Below are positions 23,202 through 33,000 of a DNA stretch of 58,647 bases, piece after piece. Every line of letters begins with the position of its first letter. The first letter of the stretch is position 1. The notes under the pieces were generated by a model. It searched no databases, was not told the DNA's origin, and was given only the letters and a program-made list of their open reading frames with translations. This stretch comes from Streptomyces humicola (GTDB lineage Bacteria > Actinomycetota > Actinomycetes > Streptomycetales > Streptomycetaceae): contig NZ_JANFNG010000036.1 in assembly GCF_024436035.1 (NCBI RefSeq), positions 1 to 58,647 on the forward strand, in the 5' to 3' direction. The translations under genes and the position numbers were made by a program.

Positions 23202-25565
23202 ATGCCACCCTTGACGGTCGGCGAATCGCACGCCGAAGGAAATGCCGAAGCAGCGGACCGGACGCGCTCCCGGCACGCCCCGGCCGCCGCGGAGCAGCAG
23301 CATCACGTCCCGCACCGCTGGTGGGTGCTGGCCGTCATCGGCCTCGCCCAGCTGATGGTGGTGCTGGACGTCACCATCATGAACATCGCGCTGCCGACCG
23401 CGCAGCAGCACCTGCACTTCGACAACAACGGCCGCCAGTGGATCGTCACGGCCTACTCGCTCGCCTTCGGCAGTCTCCTGCTGCTCGGCGGCCGCCTCGC
23501 CGACCTGTTCGGCCGACGCGTCACCTTCCTCGTCGGACTCGTCGGCTTCGCCGGCGCCTCCGCACTGGGCGGTGCCGCGCAGGACTTCAAGATGCTGGTG
23601 ATCGCGCGCGCCGTCCAGGGTGCATTCGGCGCCGTCCTCGCGCCCTCCGCGCTGTCGTTGCTGACCACCACCTTCACCGACCCGAAGGAACGCGCCAAAG
23701 CCTTCGGCGTGTTCGGCGCCATCGCCGGTTCCGGCGGCGCGGTCGGCCTGCTGGTCGGCGGACTGCTCACCGAACACCTCAGCTGGCGCTGGACGCTCTA
23801 CGTCAACTGCTTCATAGCCGTCTTCGCGGTCGTCGGCGCGCTCGCCTTCGTCCGACAGCAGCCGCAGACGCACAAGCCCAAGCTCGACGTGCTCGGCACG
23901 CTGCTGGCCGCGGGCGGGCTGTTCTGCGTCGTCTACGGGTTCGCCAACGCCCAGACCTACTCCTGGGGCGACAGGATGTGTTGGGGCTTCCTCGCCGGCG
24001 GCGGCGTGCTGCTGCTGGCGTTCGTGCTGTGGGAGATGCGCGCCGCCCATCCGCTGCTGCCGCTACGGGTGTTCGCCGACCGCAACCGCGGGGCCTCGTT
24101 CCTGTCGGTGTTCGTGCTCGGCGCCGGCATGTTCGGCATCATGCTCTTCCTCACCTACTACCTGCAGTCGACGCTGCACTACTCGCCGGTCAGGACCGGT
24201 CTCGCCTTCCTGCCGTTGATCGGCGCAATGATGGTCTTCGCGCAGCTCGGCATGCTCGTCCTGGTGCCGAGGGTCGGCGGCAAGCCGGTGGCCCCGGTGG
24301 GCATGGCGCTCGCCGTCGGCGGCATGATCTGGCTGACCAAGCTCGACCTGAACAGCTCCTACCCGGCCCATGTGCTGCCGGGGCTGCTTCTGGTCGGCTG
24401 CGGCCTCGGCCTGGTGATGCCGTGCGCGCTGAGCCTCGCCACCTACGGTGTGGCCGCGAACGACCAGGGCGTGGCCTCGGCGTCCATCAACACCATGCAG
24501 CAGGTGGGTGGTTCGATCGGCGTCGCGCTGTTCAGCACCATGGCCGCCAAGTCGGCGACACACTACGTCGATCACCACCTGACGATGCCGAAGCCGCTGC
24601 TCGCGGCCGAGGCGGCACTGCACTCCTACGCCACCGGCTACTGGTGGGCGGCGGGCTTCTTCGCCGTCGGCGCGCTCCTCGCCCTGCTGCTCTACCGGGC
24701 CGGGCGACCGATGGCCGCGCCGACTCCCGCCGGGGCACCGGCGGCTCCCTCGGCGGCACTTGATGCGGCTCCGGCGGACAGCCGCCGTGCCATAGAGGCG
24801 GGCCACGTCGGCCCGGCGGTGCACGGCAGGGTGCTCACCCCCGGCGGGGGAACGCTGCAGGGCGCCGCCATCACCCTGATCGACCAGACCGGCCACCAGC
24901 TGGGCCGGGCCCTGTCCGGCCCCGACGGCAGCTTCGAGCTCTCCGCCCCGACCGCCGGCACCTATCTGCTGGTCGGCTCGGCACGCGGCCTCCAACCGCA
25001 GGTGAGTGCCGTGGCTCTGGGCTCCGGGCCGACCGCCACCGACGTGGTGCTGGGCGGCGCGGGCGGACTGTCCGGCACGGTACGGGCGAACGGCGCGCCG
25101 GTGCAGGGCGCGGTGGTCGTCGTCAGCGACGCGCGCGGCGAGGTCATCGGCTCGGCCGTCACCGACGCGTCCGGCGAGTACCTGCTCACGGACATCCCCG
25201 CGGGCGCGTGCACGGTGACCGTCTCCGCCTCCGGGCACCGTCCCACGGCGGGCCCGGTCGAGGTGGACGGCGCATCGCCGACCCGCCACGACGTGGACCT
25301 GCGCGAGGCGGTGCAACTACGCGGGACGGTACGGGACTCGCATGGTCTCCCGGTGACGGACGCAAAGGTCGCACTCCTCGACCGCAGCGGCACCGTCATC
25401 ACATCCCTGACCACCGGCCCGGACGGTACGTACGCCTTCGTCGACCTCACGGGCGGCGACTACACCCTGATCGCCAGCGGCTACCCGCCACAGGCCACGT
25501 CCGTCTCCATCACCGACGCCGAGCGCACAGCGGTCGATATGACGCTCGGTCACGAGGAGGAATGA
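23202..25565 (+). CDS. DHA2-type MFS exporter with three C-terminal carboxypeptidase-regulatory-like domains (second copy)
   Basis: A 787-residue paralogue of the exporter at 15.2 kb and closer still to the one at 46.6 kb. The membrane part (residues about 38-510) has the DHA2 motif L-D-V-T-I-M-N-I-A-L-P, then R-Q-W-I-V-T-A-Y-S-L and R-L-A-D-L-F-G-R-R. The tail has three Ig-like domains starting near residues 540, 624 and 706, ending I-A-S-G-Y-P-P-Q-A and G-H-E-E-E. CAGGAGG stands ten bases before the ATG. It is controlled by the TetR gene upstream and probably expels a toxic hydrophobic compound sensed by it; substrate and role of the tail are unknown. Confidence 0.92.
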   Translation: MPPLTVGESHAEGNAEAADRTRSRHAPAAAEQQHHVPHRWWVLAVIGLAQLMVVLDVTIMNIALPTAQQHLHFDNNGRQWIVTAYSLAFGSLLLLGGRLADLFGRRVTFLVGLVGFAGASALGGAAQDFKMLVIARAVQGAFGAVLAPSALSLLTTTFTDPKERAKAFGVFGAIAGSGGAVGLLVGGLLTEHLSWRWTLYVNCFIAVFAVVGALAFVRQQPQTHKPKLDVLGTLLAAGGLFCVVYGFANAQTYSWGDRMCWGFLAGGGVLLLAFVLWEMRAAHPLLPLRVFADRNRGASFLSVFVLGAGMFGIMLFLTYYLQSTLHYSPVRTGLAFLPLIGAMMVFAQLGMLVLVPRVGGKPVAPVGMALAVGGMIWLTKLDLNSSYPAHVLPGLLLVGCGLGLVMPCALSLATYGVAANDQGVASASINTMQQVGGSIGVALFSTMAAKSATHYVDHHLTMPKPLLAAEAALHSYATGYWWAAGFFAVGALLALLLYRAGRPMAAPTPAGAPAAPSAALDAAPADSRRAIEAGHVGPAVHGRVLTPGGGTLQGAAITLIDQTGHQLGRALSGPDGSFELSAPTAGTYLLVGSARGLQPQVSAVALGSGPTATDVVLGGAGGLSGTVRANGAPVQGAVVVVSDARGEVIGSAVTDASGEYLLTDIPAGACTVTVSASGHRPTAGPVEVDGASPTRHDVDLREAVQLRGTVRDSHGLPVTDAKVALLDRSGTVITSLTTGPDGTYAFVDLTGGDYTLIASGYPPQATSVSITDAERTAVDMTLGHEEE

Positions 25566-26093
25566 CGGCACGGCAACGTCCAGACTCCCAATCATCCGTG
25601 TGTTCTCGGCTCTGGGCTGGGGCCGGGCATGGCCAGAGGGCCTTACGCTTGCTCAGCGAATCGGGCGGGGCGGAGCCCTCATGGTTGGTATATGTGTCAA
25701 CGATGGATGTCAGCCTGAGTGTTCCGATAGCCGCCGTGGCCGGCCTGTACCCCGGTACGAGGTGTCCGGTGGACCGCGGGTGCGGTTCGGTGCGCCACGA
25801 ACCGGGAGGATGCCGTCGAGCGGGAAACAGTCGCCGCCAGTGACAACATCGCCTGGGCCGCGCGAGGCTGGACGGCGCCGAAGTGCCCGCCGTCCTCGAT
25901 AGGCCACGAGGACATCATGGCCCGGACGCTGACCGAGAGCCCCAGTGTGGAAGGACGTGACGCATCCCCGGGCGCCGGGCCTGACCTGTGCGTGGCAGGT
26001 TCCATGTTGACCGCGGTTGCCCCCTGCTGACCGGCGTTCATTGCACGTTAATTGCGCGCCGGTCATGCCCAGTTTGGCCGCATGGGCGAGGAG
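25566..26093. other. intergenic, about 530 bp, no gene recognised
   Basis: Frames here have weak codon bias. At 25612-25642 there is a 31-bp segment matching 26 of 31 positions with 28130-28160, on the other side of the beta-helix gene. The stretch may be debris of an integrated element. Confidence 0.45.
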
Positions 26094-26130
26094 GCGTGTC
26101 CCGCCGCATCCGGGCAGCGGCGGGACACGC
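26094..26130 (-). terminator. terminator of the beta-helix gene
   Basis: GCGTGTCCCGCCGC and GCGGCGGGACACGC form a perfect 14-bp stem with a 9-base loop, 20 bp after the minus-strand stop codon. Confidence 0.9.
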
Positions 26131-26150
26131 GTCGGTGTCGATGGTCGTGA

Positions 26151-27782
26151 TTAGGAGCAGCCGGGCACCGAGCCGGGTGGGAAGCACTGGTTTGGGGTGT
26201 TGCCGGTTACTGGGCTGTTGGTCAGGGTCACCGTTCCGAAGTTGTAGATCCCGCCTCCGGTGGATCTCGGCGGGGGCAGTGCCCTGTTGCGGGTGACCGG
26301 GCTGTTCTGGAGCGTGGCGGTGGAACCGATGGTGTTGAAAAGGCCCCCACCCTGGCCGGCACCCGCGATGTCGGCTTGGGCGGTGTTGTTGGTCAGCGGG
26401 CTGTTGGTCAGCGTTGCTGTAGCGGTCGTCGTGCTACTTGAGCTGTTGTAGATGCCGCCGCCTTGGCCGGTACCGGCGGTACCGGCTTGGGCGACGTTGC
26501 CGAAGAGGGGGCTGTTGGTGACGGTCAGCGTGCCCGCGTTGCCGATGCCGCCGCCTTGGCCGGCACTCCCGGCGCCGCCGTGGGCGATGTTGCCGAACAG
26601 GGAGCTATTGGTGACACTCATGCTGCCCAAGTTGCTGACACCGCCACCGAAGCCGATCCCGACGGGGGCGGTGGCGGTGGCGTGGTTGCCAGTCACCAGG
26701 CTGCTGGCCAGGGCCACTGTGCCGCTGGAATTAAATAGGCCACCGCCAGCGGCCGAGCCTTGCAATACGTCGTTGACGACGGTGTTGTCGGCGATACGGG
26801 CACTGTTTACCCTCACCATGCCGGCCATTACGTAAATACCTCCGCCAGATGCTGGACGGACGTTCTGCGCGTGGGCCGTATTGCTGGTGACGCTGCTGTT
26901 TTCGACAGTCGTGCTGCCGCTTTGTAGGGAAATACCCCCACCCTGTGTGAAAGACGACTCACTCTGAGCCGTATTGCCAGTGACGCGGCTGTTGTTGACA
27001 GTTGTGGTGGTGGCGCCGAGTGCGCGCATACCGCCGCCCTGCTGCGCAGTGTTGTTGCTCAGCGTGCTGACATTAACCGTGACCCTGCCGCCTTCGTTTT
27101 CGATCCCGCCACCAGACTCATCGGCGGTGTTGTCGGTGATTGTGCAGGCGAAGAGCGTCAACGAGGCGCCATCGACGAAGATCGCGCCTCCATCGTTGCT
27201 GGAAGCGTGACCGTTGCTCAAAGTCAGGTTATTGAGAGTCAATTTTCCGTTTGGTCCGTCGATTCGGAAGAAGCGGAACTCGGTGGCGCTGGCGGATCGG
27301 GTGATTGTGTCACCGTTACCATTGACCGTGACGGTCGCTTCGATCACCGGAAACCCGTTATCGTCATTGTTGGGTGCCGTAGCATTCGTGAGGGTGTAGA
27401 CGCAGCCCGGCCGGAGGCTGACCGTGCCACCGGCCGTGGCCACAGCACCGATCGCCGCCTGCAAATCTTGTTCGCTACAACTGGGCACCGTCACGAACAG
27501 CGCCCGGCTAGTGATCCTGGCGGGCGCGCTGGCTCCACGCGAAGTGGTGTGCCCGTGAACACGGTCGGTGTGTGCCGGAATCGACGGCAACACGGCGGCC
27601 GCCGCCGGGTGGGACTGGTGTGTGGGCAGAGGCGGCGGTGTTGTCCACACGTCCCCGTTGACGGCGAACGCGGGCACCACGTCCACCAAGGCGCCAACCA
27701 CGGTCAGGAACGCGACGAGCCAAACGCGCCGGCCCCGTCTTCCGCGGTGATGAGTCGAGTCGCTGAGCCTCGGCACTTCCAT
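26151..27782 (-). CDS. secreted right-handed parallel beta-helix repeat protein
   Basis: A 543-residue exported protein. A basic N-terminus with G-R-R-G-R-R-V-W precedes a hydrophobic signal L-V-A-F-L-T-V-V-G-A-L. From about residue 170 it is built of repeats with the pattern N-x-x-A...G-G-G-I-x-N-x-G-x-(L/V)-T-(L/V)-x-N-S, typical of right-handed beta-helices as in pectate-lyase-like and polymorphic outer-membrane proteins. A Cys pair lies early (S-C-S-E, P-G-C-V-Y) and another at the C-terminus. Codons such as AAA, TTG, ATT, GTA, AAT and ACT are far more common than in the neighbours, suggesting recent arrival. It stands between two copies of a short repeat and beside an integrase remnant. 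No enzyme residues are recognisable; adhesion or glycan binding is possible. Confidence 0.85.
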   Translation of the reverse strand: MEVPRLSDSTHHRGRRGRRVWLVAFLTVVGALVDVVPAFAVNGDVWTTPPPLPTHQSHPAAAAVLPSIPAHTDRVHGHTTSRGASAPARITSRALFVTVPSCSEQDLQAAIGAVATAGGTVSLRPGCVYTLTNATAPNNDDNGFPVIEATVTVNGNGDTITRSASATEFRFFRIDGPNGKLTLNNLTLSNGHASSNDGGAIFVDGASLTLFACTITDNTADESGGGIENEGGRVTVNVSTLSNNTAQQGGGMRALGATTTTVNNSRVTGNTAQSESSFTQGGGISLQSGSTTVENSSVTSNTAHAQNVRPASGGGIYVMAGMVRVNSARIADNTVVNDVLQGSAAGGGLFNSSGTVALASSLVTGNHATATAPVGIGFGGGVSNLGSMSVTNSSLFGNIAHGGAGSAGQGGGIGNAGTLTVTNSPLFGNVAQAGTAGTGQGGGIYNSSSSTTTATATLTNSPLTNNTAQADIAGAGQGGGLFNTIGSTATLQNSPVTRNRALPPPRSTGGGIYNFGTVTLTNSPVTGNTPNQCFPPGSVPGCS

Positions 27783-28149
27783 CTCCTCATGTCACTGCCG
27801 GCACGGACTCGGTCCTCATGACGCGCCCGCGTTCTATCGCAGGGAGCGGCTTGTGCGCGCCCCATCAGGGACGGTCTCCTGTAGCGCGGCGGTCATATCG
27901 GCGGCGGTCGTATCATCCGTCGAACGGTGGCTGTTAGTAACCTCGGCGGCCCACAGACGGTGCTCAAACGGACGAACGGGGTCGATCCAGCTCCCGGATC
28001 GAGTTGAGGGACGGTTCTGTCAGCGCATCGAGCGGCCCGGCTTCCCCAGTAACCGGCCACTACGGGGCGACGAGCGGAGCGCCTTCGCAACAACCTAGGT
28101 CGGTGAAGCGGGTTTGGCCGGTGGACTGCCTGGGCTGGGGTCGAGCATG
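27783..28149. other. intergenic, 367 bp
   Basis: Upstream region of the beta-helix gene followed by sequence with no coding bias. No gene or RNA recognised; its right end grades into the integrase remnant. Confidence 0.4.
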
Positions 28150-28627
28150 GGCAGGGGGCTGCACACGTCGATCACCAGATCCAGCGGGCCGGGCGGCAGA
28201 TCCTCCACCGTGAGACGAAGACCGAGGAGTCCGACGACTTCCTGCCCCTGCCCGACCTGTGCCTCAAGGCGCTCCGCATCCGCCGGGCACAGCGCTCGGG
28301 GACCGGAAGGCGGCCGGTGGGCTCTGGCAGGACACCCGCGGTCTGGTCTTCGCGACAAAGTACGGAACGCCGATCGAGCCGGGAAACCTGACCCGGATGT
28401 TCCAGCTCCGGGCCCGACGGGCGGGCGTCCGTGTGATCCCTCTGCGCAACACCCGGCACACCTGCAGCTCGCTCCTGGTCGCGCTCAAGGTCGACCCGAA
28501 GGTGGCGCAGCGCATCCTGCGGCATTCGCAGATCGCCATGACGATGGAGGTCTATGCCGAGGCGAGTGAGGCAGAGATCCGGGACGCACTCGGAAAGCTG
28601 TCCGCCGCGATGGGCGGCACGGGCTGA
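28150..28627 (+). pseudogene. tyrosine integrase, 3' remnant with a frame change
   Basis: Only the C-terminal part of a phage-type integrase remains. In one frame around 28167-28285 one reads I-Q-R-A-G-R-Q-I-L-H-R-E-T-K-T-E-E-S, then D-F-L-P-L-P-D-L-C-L-K-A-L-R-I-R-R. Near 28290-28302 the reading shifts by one base, then continues Y-G-T-P-I-E-P, N-T-R-H-T-C-S-S-L-L, Q-R-I-L-R-H-S-Q and the catalytic Tyr in M-E-V-Y. In place of the usual H-x-x-R the text has R-N-T-R. The N-terminal domain and first catalytic Arg are missing. It ends 98 bp from tRNA-Arg, a classic integration target, facing its 3' end. Confidence 0.85.
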
Positions 28628-28682
28628 CGGCCCCAGGCAACGTCCGACCCCCGTTGCTGTACTTCACTGCTGTACGGCACAA

Positions 28683-28716
28683 AAAGCCCCCTCCGGGATG
28701 ATCCCGAGGGGGCTTT
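28683..28716. terminator. bidirectional terminator with A/T tracts
   Basis: AAAGCCCCCTC-C-GGGAT and ATCCCGAGGGGGCTTT form a long stem with one bulged base, with A residues on one side and T residues on the other. It can end the tRNA-Arg transcript (minus) and reading from the integrase side (plus). Confidence 0.88.
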
Positions 28717-28724
28717 GACCTGTG

Positions 28725-28797
28725 TGCGCTCGGCAGGATTCGAACCTGCAACCTTCTGATCCGTAGTCAGATGCTCTATCCGTTAAGCTACGAGCGC
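28725..28797 (-). tRNA. tRNA-Arg (ACG)
   Basis: Minus-strand cloverleaf with acceptor GCGCTCG/CGAGCGC, anticodon arm CTGACTACGGATCAG (anticodon ACG) and T arm GCAGGTTCGAATCCTGC. Length is 73 nt and CCA is not encoded. It is the probable attachment site of the lost element whose integrase remnant lies next to its 3' end. Confidence 0.95.
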
Positions 28798-28948
28798 TTG
28801 CGCTTCCGGCGTTTTCCCGCCGGGCCGCGTTGCGGGAACAACATTACATGAACGCTGCCCGCAGACGAAATCCGTTAGCCACACCCCGCCTGACCTGCGA
28901 AAACGCGCTCGGGAGTGTCGCGTCGGCAACCTGGCCGCACAGTGCGAC

Positions 28949-28974
28949 AGCCCTGTCCATGATCGGACAGGGCT
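28949..28974 (-). terminator. terminator of tRNA-Ser
   Basis: AGCCCTGTCC and GGACAGGGCT form a perfect 10-bp stem with a 6-base loop, 12 bp beyond the tRNA-Ser 3' end. Confidence 0.85.
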
Positions 28975-28985
28975 GCTGGCAGAAG

Positions 28986-29076
28986 CGGAGGCTGAGGGAT
29001 TTGAACCCTCGATGGGCTTTAAGGCCCAAACCGCATTAGCAGTGCGGCGCCATAGACCAGACTAGGCGAAGCCTCC
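28986..29076 (-). tRNA. tRNA-Ser (GCT)
   Basis: Minus-strand class II tRNA of 91 nt with acceptor GGAGGCT/AGCCTCC, anticodon arm CCGCACTGCTAATGCGG (anticodon GCT), a long variable arm around TTTGGGCCTTAAAGCCCA, and T arm GAGGGTTCAAATCCCTC. CCA is not encoded. Confidence 0.95.
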
Positions 29077-29322
29077 AGCACGCCCGCGTGTGCGTGCAAG
29101 GCGTGTGTGCAGATGATGGCACAGCCCGAGGGGCCGGTACCAATCGCAGACTACGGTACAAGGCCCGCGAGCGGGAGAGCAAAGGCGTTCCCGCCTCTCC
29201 GGGGCGTGGTCGCGCGACACGCCCACGAACGGGTGGATTGCGGCGAGCCCGGCCTCCACCCGGAGTAGACGGAGGACTGCGGGCCGCCACGGCCTCGCAT
29301 CCCCACACCCCCGGGAGCCCCC

Positions 29323-29748
29323 GTGTTCCGCGTACCGCGTACCCCGCTCGCCGCCGCGTTCGCCATGGCGGTGGCCGCAGCCGCGCCCGCGGCGGCCGCC
29401 GCCCGTCCGGTCCCGTGGGACCGCCTCGTCGTCACCGTCAGCGACGACTTCGGTACGACGCACCACTACACGCTGAGCTGCCGTCCGGCCCGCGGTACGC
29501 ACCCCGAGCCGCGGGCGGCCTGCCACCGCCTCGGTGTGCTGCGCGGCCCGATCGGTCCGGTGCCGCGGGACCAGATGTGCTCGATGATCTACGGCGGCCC
29601 GCAGACCGCCCGCGTCACCGGGTACTGGCACGGAGTACACGTCGATCAGAGATACGACCGCGTCAACGGGTGCGAGATCGATCGCTGGCGGCAGATGGAA
29701 CCGGTACTGCCCGCCCCGGCCGCCGCAGAACCCGTACGCGAGCACTGA
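29323..29748 (+). CDS. SSI-family (subtilisin inhibitor-like) protease inhibitor
   Basis: A 141-residue secreted protein. A signal peptide with a long A-V-A-A-A-A-P-A-A-A-A-A core covers about the first 27 residues. The mature domain shows the SSI pattern: Y-T-L-S-C near residue 50, G-T-H-P-x-P-x-A-A-C, then C-S-M-I-Y-G-G-P-Q-T-A-R-V-x-G-x-W, and N-G-C-E-x-x-R-W. Four cysteines make the two expected disulphides. In classical SSI the reactive-site residue lies just after the C-x-M-I-Y segment. It inhibits serine proteases outside the cell. GTG at 29323 is the start. The gene stands alone. Confidence 0.9.
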   Translation: MFRVPRTPLAAAFAMAVAAAAPAAAAARPVPWDRLVVTVSDDFGTTHHYTLSCRPARGTHPEPRAACHRLGVLRGPIGPVPRDQMCSMIYGGPQTARVTGYWHGVHVDQRYDRVNGCEIDRWRQMEPVLPAPAAAEPVREH

Positions 29749-30082
29749 GAACGCGCCCCGGACGGCGTCGCCACGCGCCCGCCGTCCGGTCGCCGCTCAC
29801 GCGCCGTCCGGTCACCGCCGGTCGTCCACCGATCCGACATTGACCAGCCATTGGCCAGTCACAGAACACCACCGATCACCACCGAACCTCCGCCTAGCCT
29901 CCACCTCGCCCCCATCCGTCTCATCCCCCCTCGTGCGCGGAATCTCGCCCCGTACACTCCTCTAGTGACATGCCACGGGGGGAACGGCAAGATGGGCCGC
30001 CGGCGATAGCCGGATAGGAGCACCGAGCGAGCTAGCGGGCTGGAGCATTGCGGCAAGTGCGGTATCAGGGAGGACGCGTCTC
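29749..30082 (+). promoter_or_regulatory. intergenic with possible leader peptide before the PAS gene
   Basis: 334 bp between the SSI gene and the PAS gene. A five-codon frame (29992-30009, M-G-R-R-R) follows a GGGGGGAA stretch and ends 73 bp before the PAS start, so it may be a translated leader. The sequence GCCGGCGATAGCCGG at about 29998-30015 adds a small dyad. Nothing else is recognised. Confidence 0.35.
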
Positions 30083-33000
30083 GTGAGCAGCAGGCCATCC
30101 CGAGGCGCTGCTCGCCTCGCGGCAATACTCGACGCACTGCCCGATGCGCTGCTGCTCGTCAACGCCAACGGAACGGTCGTCAACGCCAACGCCATAGCGC
30201 TGGAGACCTTCGAGGCGCCCGGCACGGCCCTGGTCGGCCGCGGCCTGCTCGATCTCCTCCCGGAATTCGACTCCCGCCGCATCCCCGGCTCCATGCGCCG
30301 CCCCGACCCCGAAGAGGGCCGGCGCACCAAGCCGACCCGCATGGTCGCCCGGAGGACCGACGGGAGCGAGTTCCCAGTCGAGGTCACCAGCGCCAACCTG
30401 GAGGACAGCCGCACCCCGTATGCCGACCCGTACGCCCCGGTCGCCCACTACTCCGGCGACGAGCTGCTGATGCTCGTGGTACGGGACCTCACCGGCACCC
30501 TCGACACCGAGGCCGAACTCGCCCGCCAGCAGCGCCAGACGGAGATGATCCTGCGCGCCGCGAGCGAGGGTGTCGTCGGCGTGGACACCGAGGGCAAGGT
30601 CGTCCTCGTCAACCCGGCCGCCGCCCAGATCCTCGGCTTCCGCGCCAGCGACCTCGGCGGCCAGGAGCTGCACCCGCTCGTTCACCACACGCGCGCCGAC
30701 GGCTCCCCGCTGCCGTTCGAGGAGACCCCGCTCGCCGACACGCTTCGTTCCGGCCGCAAGCACCGGGTGCGCGGCCAGGTGCTGTGGAGGAAGGACGGCA
30801 GGGCGGTGCCGGTCGACCTGACGACGGCGCCGGTGCGCGAGGGCGACCAGCTCGTCGGTGCGGTCATGACGTTCACCGACCGCAGCCGTTACGACGCGCT
30901 CGCGGGGCGCCACGCCCAGCTGCGCGCCGTGCTCGACTCCTCGCTGCGCGCCCCGCTGGGCGAGCTGCGCGGCGAGCTGACCAACCTCGCCTCCGACCCG
31001 GCGGGCCAGTTGTGGCCCGAGGCCAACCAGACGCTGCACCATCTCGCCGCCGGATACGCGCGGATGACCACGCTCATCGACAACGTGCTCTCCTTCCAGC
31101 GCCTCGACGCTGGCAAGGAGAAGCTGGAGCGTCAGGTGGTGGCCCTGGACACGGTGGTGGCCGCGGGCGTCGAGGGCGCGATCGAGCTGATCGGGCCGGG
31201 ACGGGCGCAGTACGCCGTGCACGCGCCGCCGATCAACGCCTCCGTGGACCCGACGCGCCTCGCCCAGGCGCTCGCGCACCTGATCGCGGATGTCGCGGGT
31301 GTGGACGCCACCGGCAGGACTGCGGTGGTCGCGGGCGGCGGCGACTCGACGATCGTGGTGGCCGCGGCACAGCGCGGCGACGTCGTACGGATCGAGGTGC
31401 GCGGGCCGCACAGCGGCGGCGATCCGGTGCACCTTCCGATCACCCGCGGGATTGTGGAGCGGCACGGCGGTGTGCTGCAGACGCACGAGGTGCCGGGGCA
31501 GGGCGGCAGCGCGTACGTGCTCGAAGTGCCGGTCGGTGACGCCGACGACGGCGGTCCCGACACGGAGGCGCTGCAGACCCCGAAGGACGGCCCGACGCGG
31601 GACAACGAGACGACGGTCATGCCCGTTCCGGCACAGCCGGCGCGGGGCACGCAGAACGATGTGGCGTCGGCGGAGGGCGCACCGGCCGAGCGGGCACCGC
31701 GGCCGCGCCGCCCGGTCGACGACAGCAACGGCGGTGCGGGCACGGCGATCGCGCTGCCCGCCGGGCCGTCCGCCGCCGTCGCCGCGAGTACGGGCGCGGT
31801 GGCGGCCGACGCGGCGGAGGCGGAGGAGAGGCCGACCGGGCGCCGGCGTGCTCTGCGGCGCGCGGAGCGCGCGGAGGCCGGCGGGGAACCTGTCGGCGGC
31901 GGGCAGGCACACGCCGCGGGCGAGGCCCGGGCGAGCGGGCGCCGCGCCCGACGCACGCTCGCCGAGGGACAGGGACAGCAGGAACAACGGGGACAGGGAC
32001 AGCAGGGGCGGCAGAGTCGGCAGCCCGAACTGCCGCCGCGTCCGGCCGCGCACGCACTGCCGCCGGGCGGTCAGACCCATCCGGTTCCGCCTGCCGACGG
32101 GAACACCGACGGCGTACCTGCCGTGAACGGATCGCACGGCGCCTGGCCCGCACCCGCACCGACGCCCTCGCCCGCGCCTGCGGCGCCCGACCTGCCCGCG
32201 CAGGTCGCATGGCCGAATCCCGCGCTGCCGCAGCCGGGCCCGAGCACGCCCGTGAACGGCACCGCGCCGGCCCCGCAGTCCGGACCGGCCCCGCTGCCCG
32301 AGGCCGTCGAGCCGGAGTCCGCGCCGGCGCCGCGGCGCGCGCCGAAGCACGCACCGCCCGGACCCGCCTCCCAGTCGGACCGGTCGACGCAGTCGGAGGG
32401 ACGGGCGATCAGCGTCCGGACGCTGGGGCAGGGTGTGCAGTTTGCGCAGGCACCGGCGCCCGAGCAGGCTCCCGTTCAGTCCTCCCTTCCGGTGCCCGCG
32501 CAGCAGCGGGTGCCGCAGCAGACACCGCAGCAGCCTGCGCAGGGCGGCGGCGGCTCGGGGCGGCGGCGCAAGCTCGCCACCCCGCAGGCGGCGCAGCAGC
32601 AGGCCGCGCAGCAACAGGTCGGCGAGGCACGGGAGTTGGAACCCGCCGCGCGGCCGCATCCGTCGACCGACTCCGGATCGTCCAACCCTGCCTTCCTCGC
32701 CAGCGACAGTCAGGGCGAAGGCCAGGCGTTCGCCATAGGAGCCCCGGCGGAGGGCGCGGAGGGCCCCGAGCACCTCGACGGCCCGGGCGGCGCGGTCGAG
32801 GTGAGCACGGCGGCCAGGGCGGAGCCGGCAGGGACGTCCGAGCCGGATGCCGACGCACCCGTCGTCCTGGACGGCCCGCGGCGGCTGCTCGTCTGGCCCG
32901 AGCCCGACGTGTCGACCCGGCAGGCGCTCACCGACCGCGGCTACCGGCCGGTGACCGTGCGTTCCCGCGAGGAGGTGGACGCGCAGGTCGCCGAGTATCC

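Noticed and set aside
25697-26041. Minus-strand frame of 114 codons in the gap before the beta-helix gene
   Set aside because: No codon-position bias, no motif and no start signal; treated as intergenic debris.
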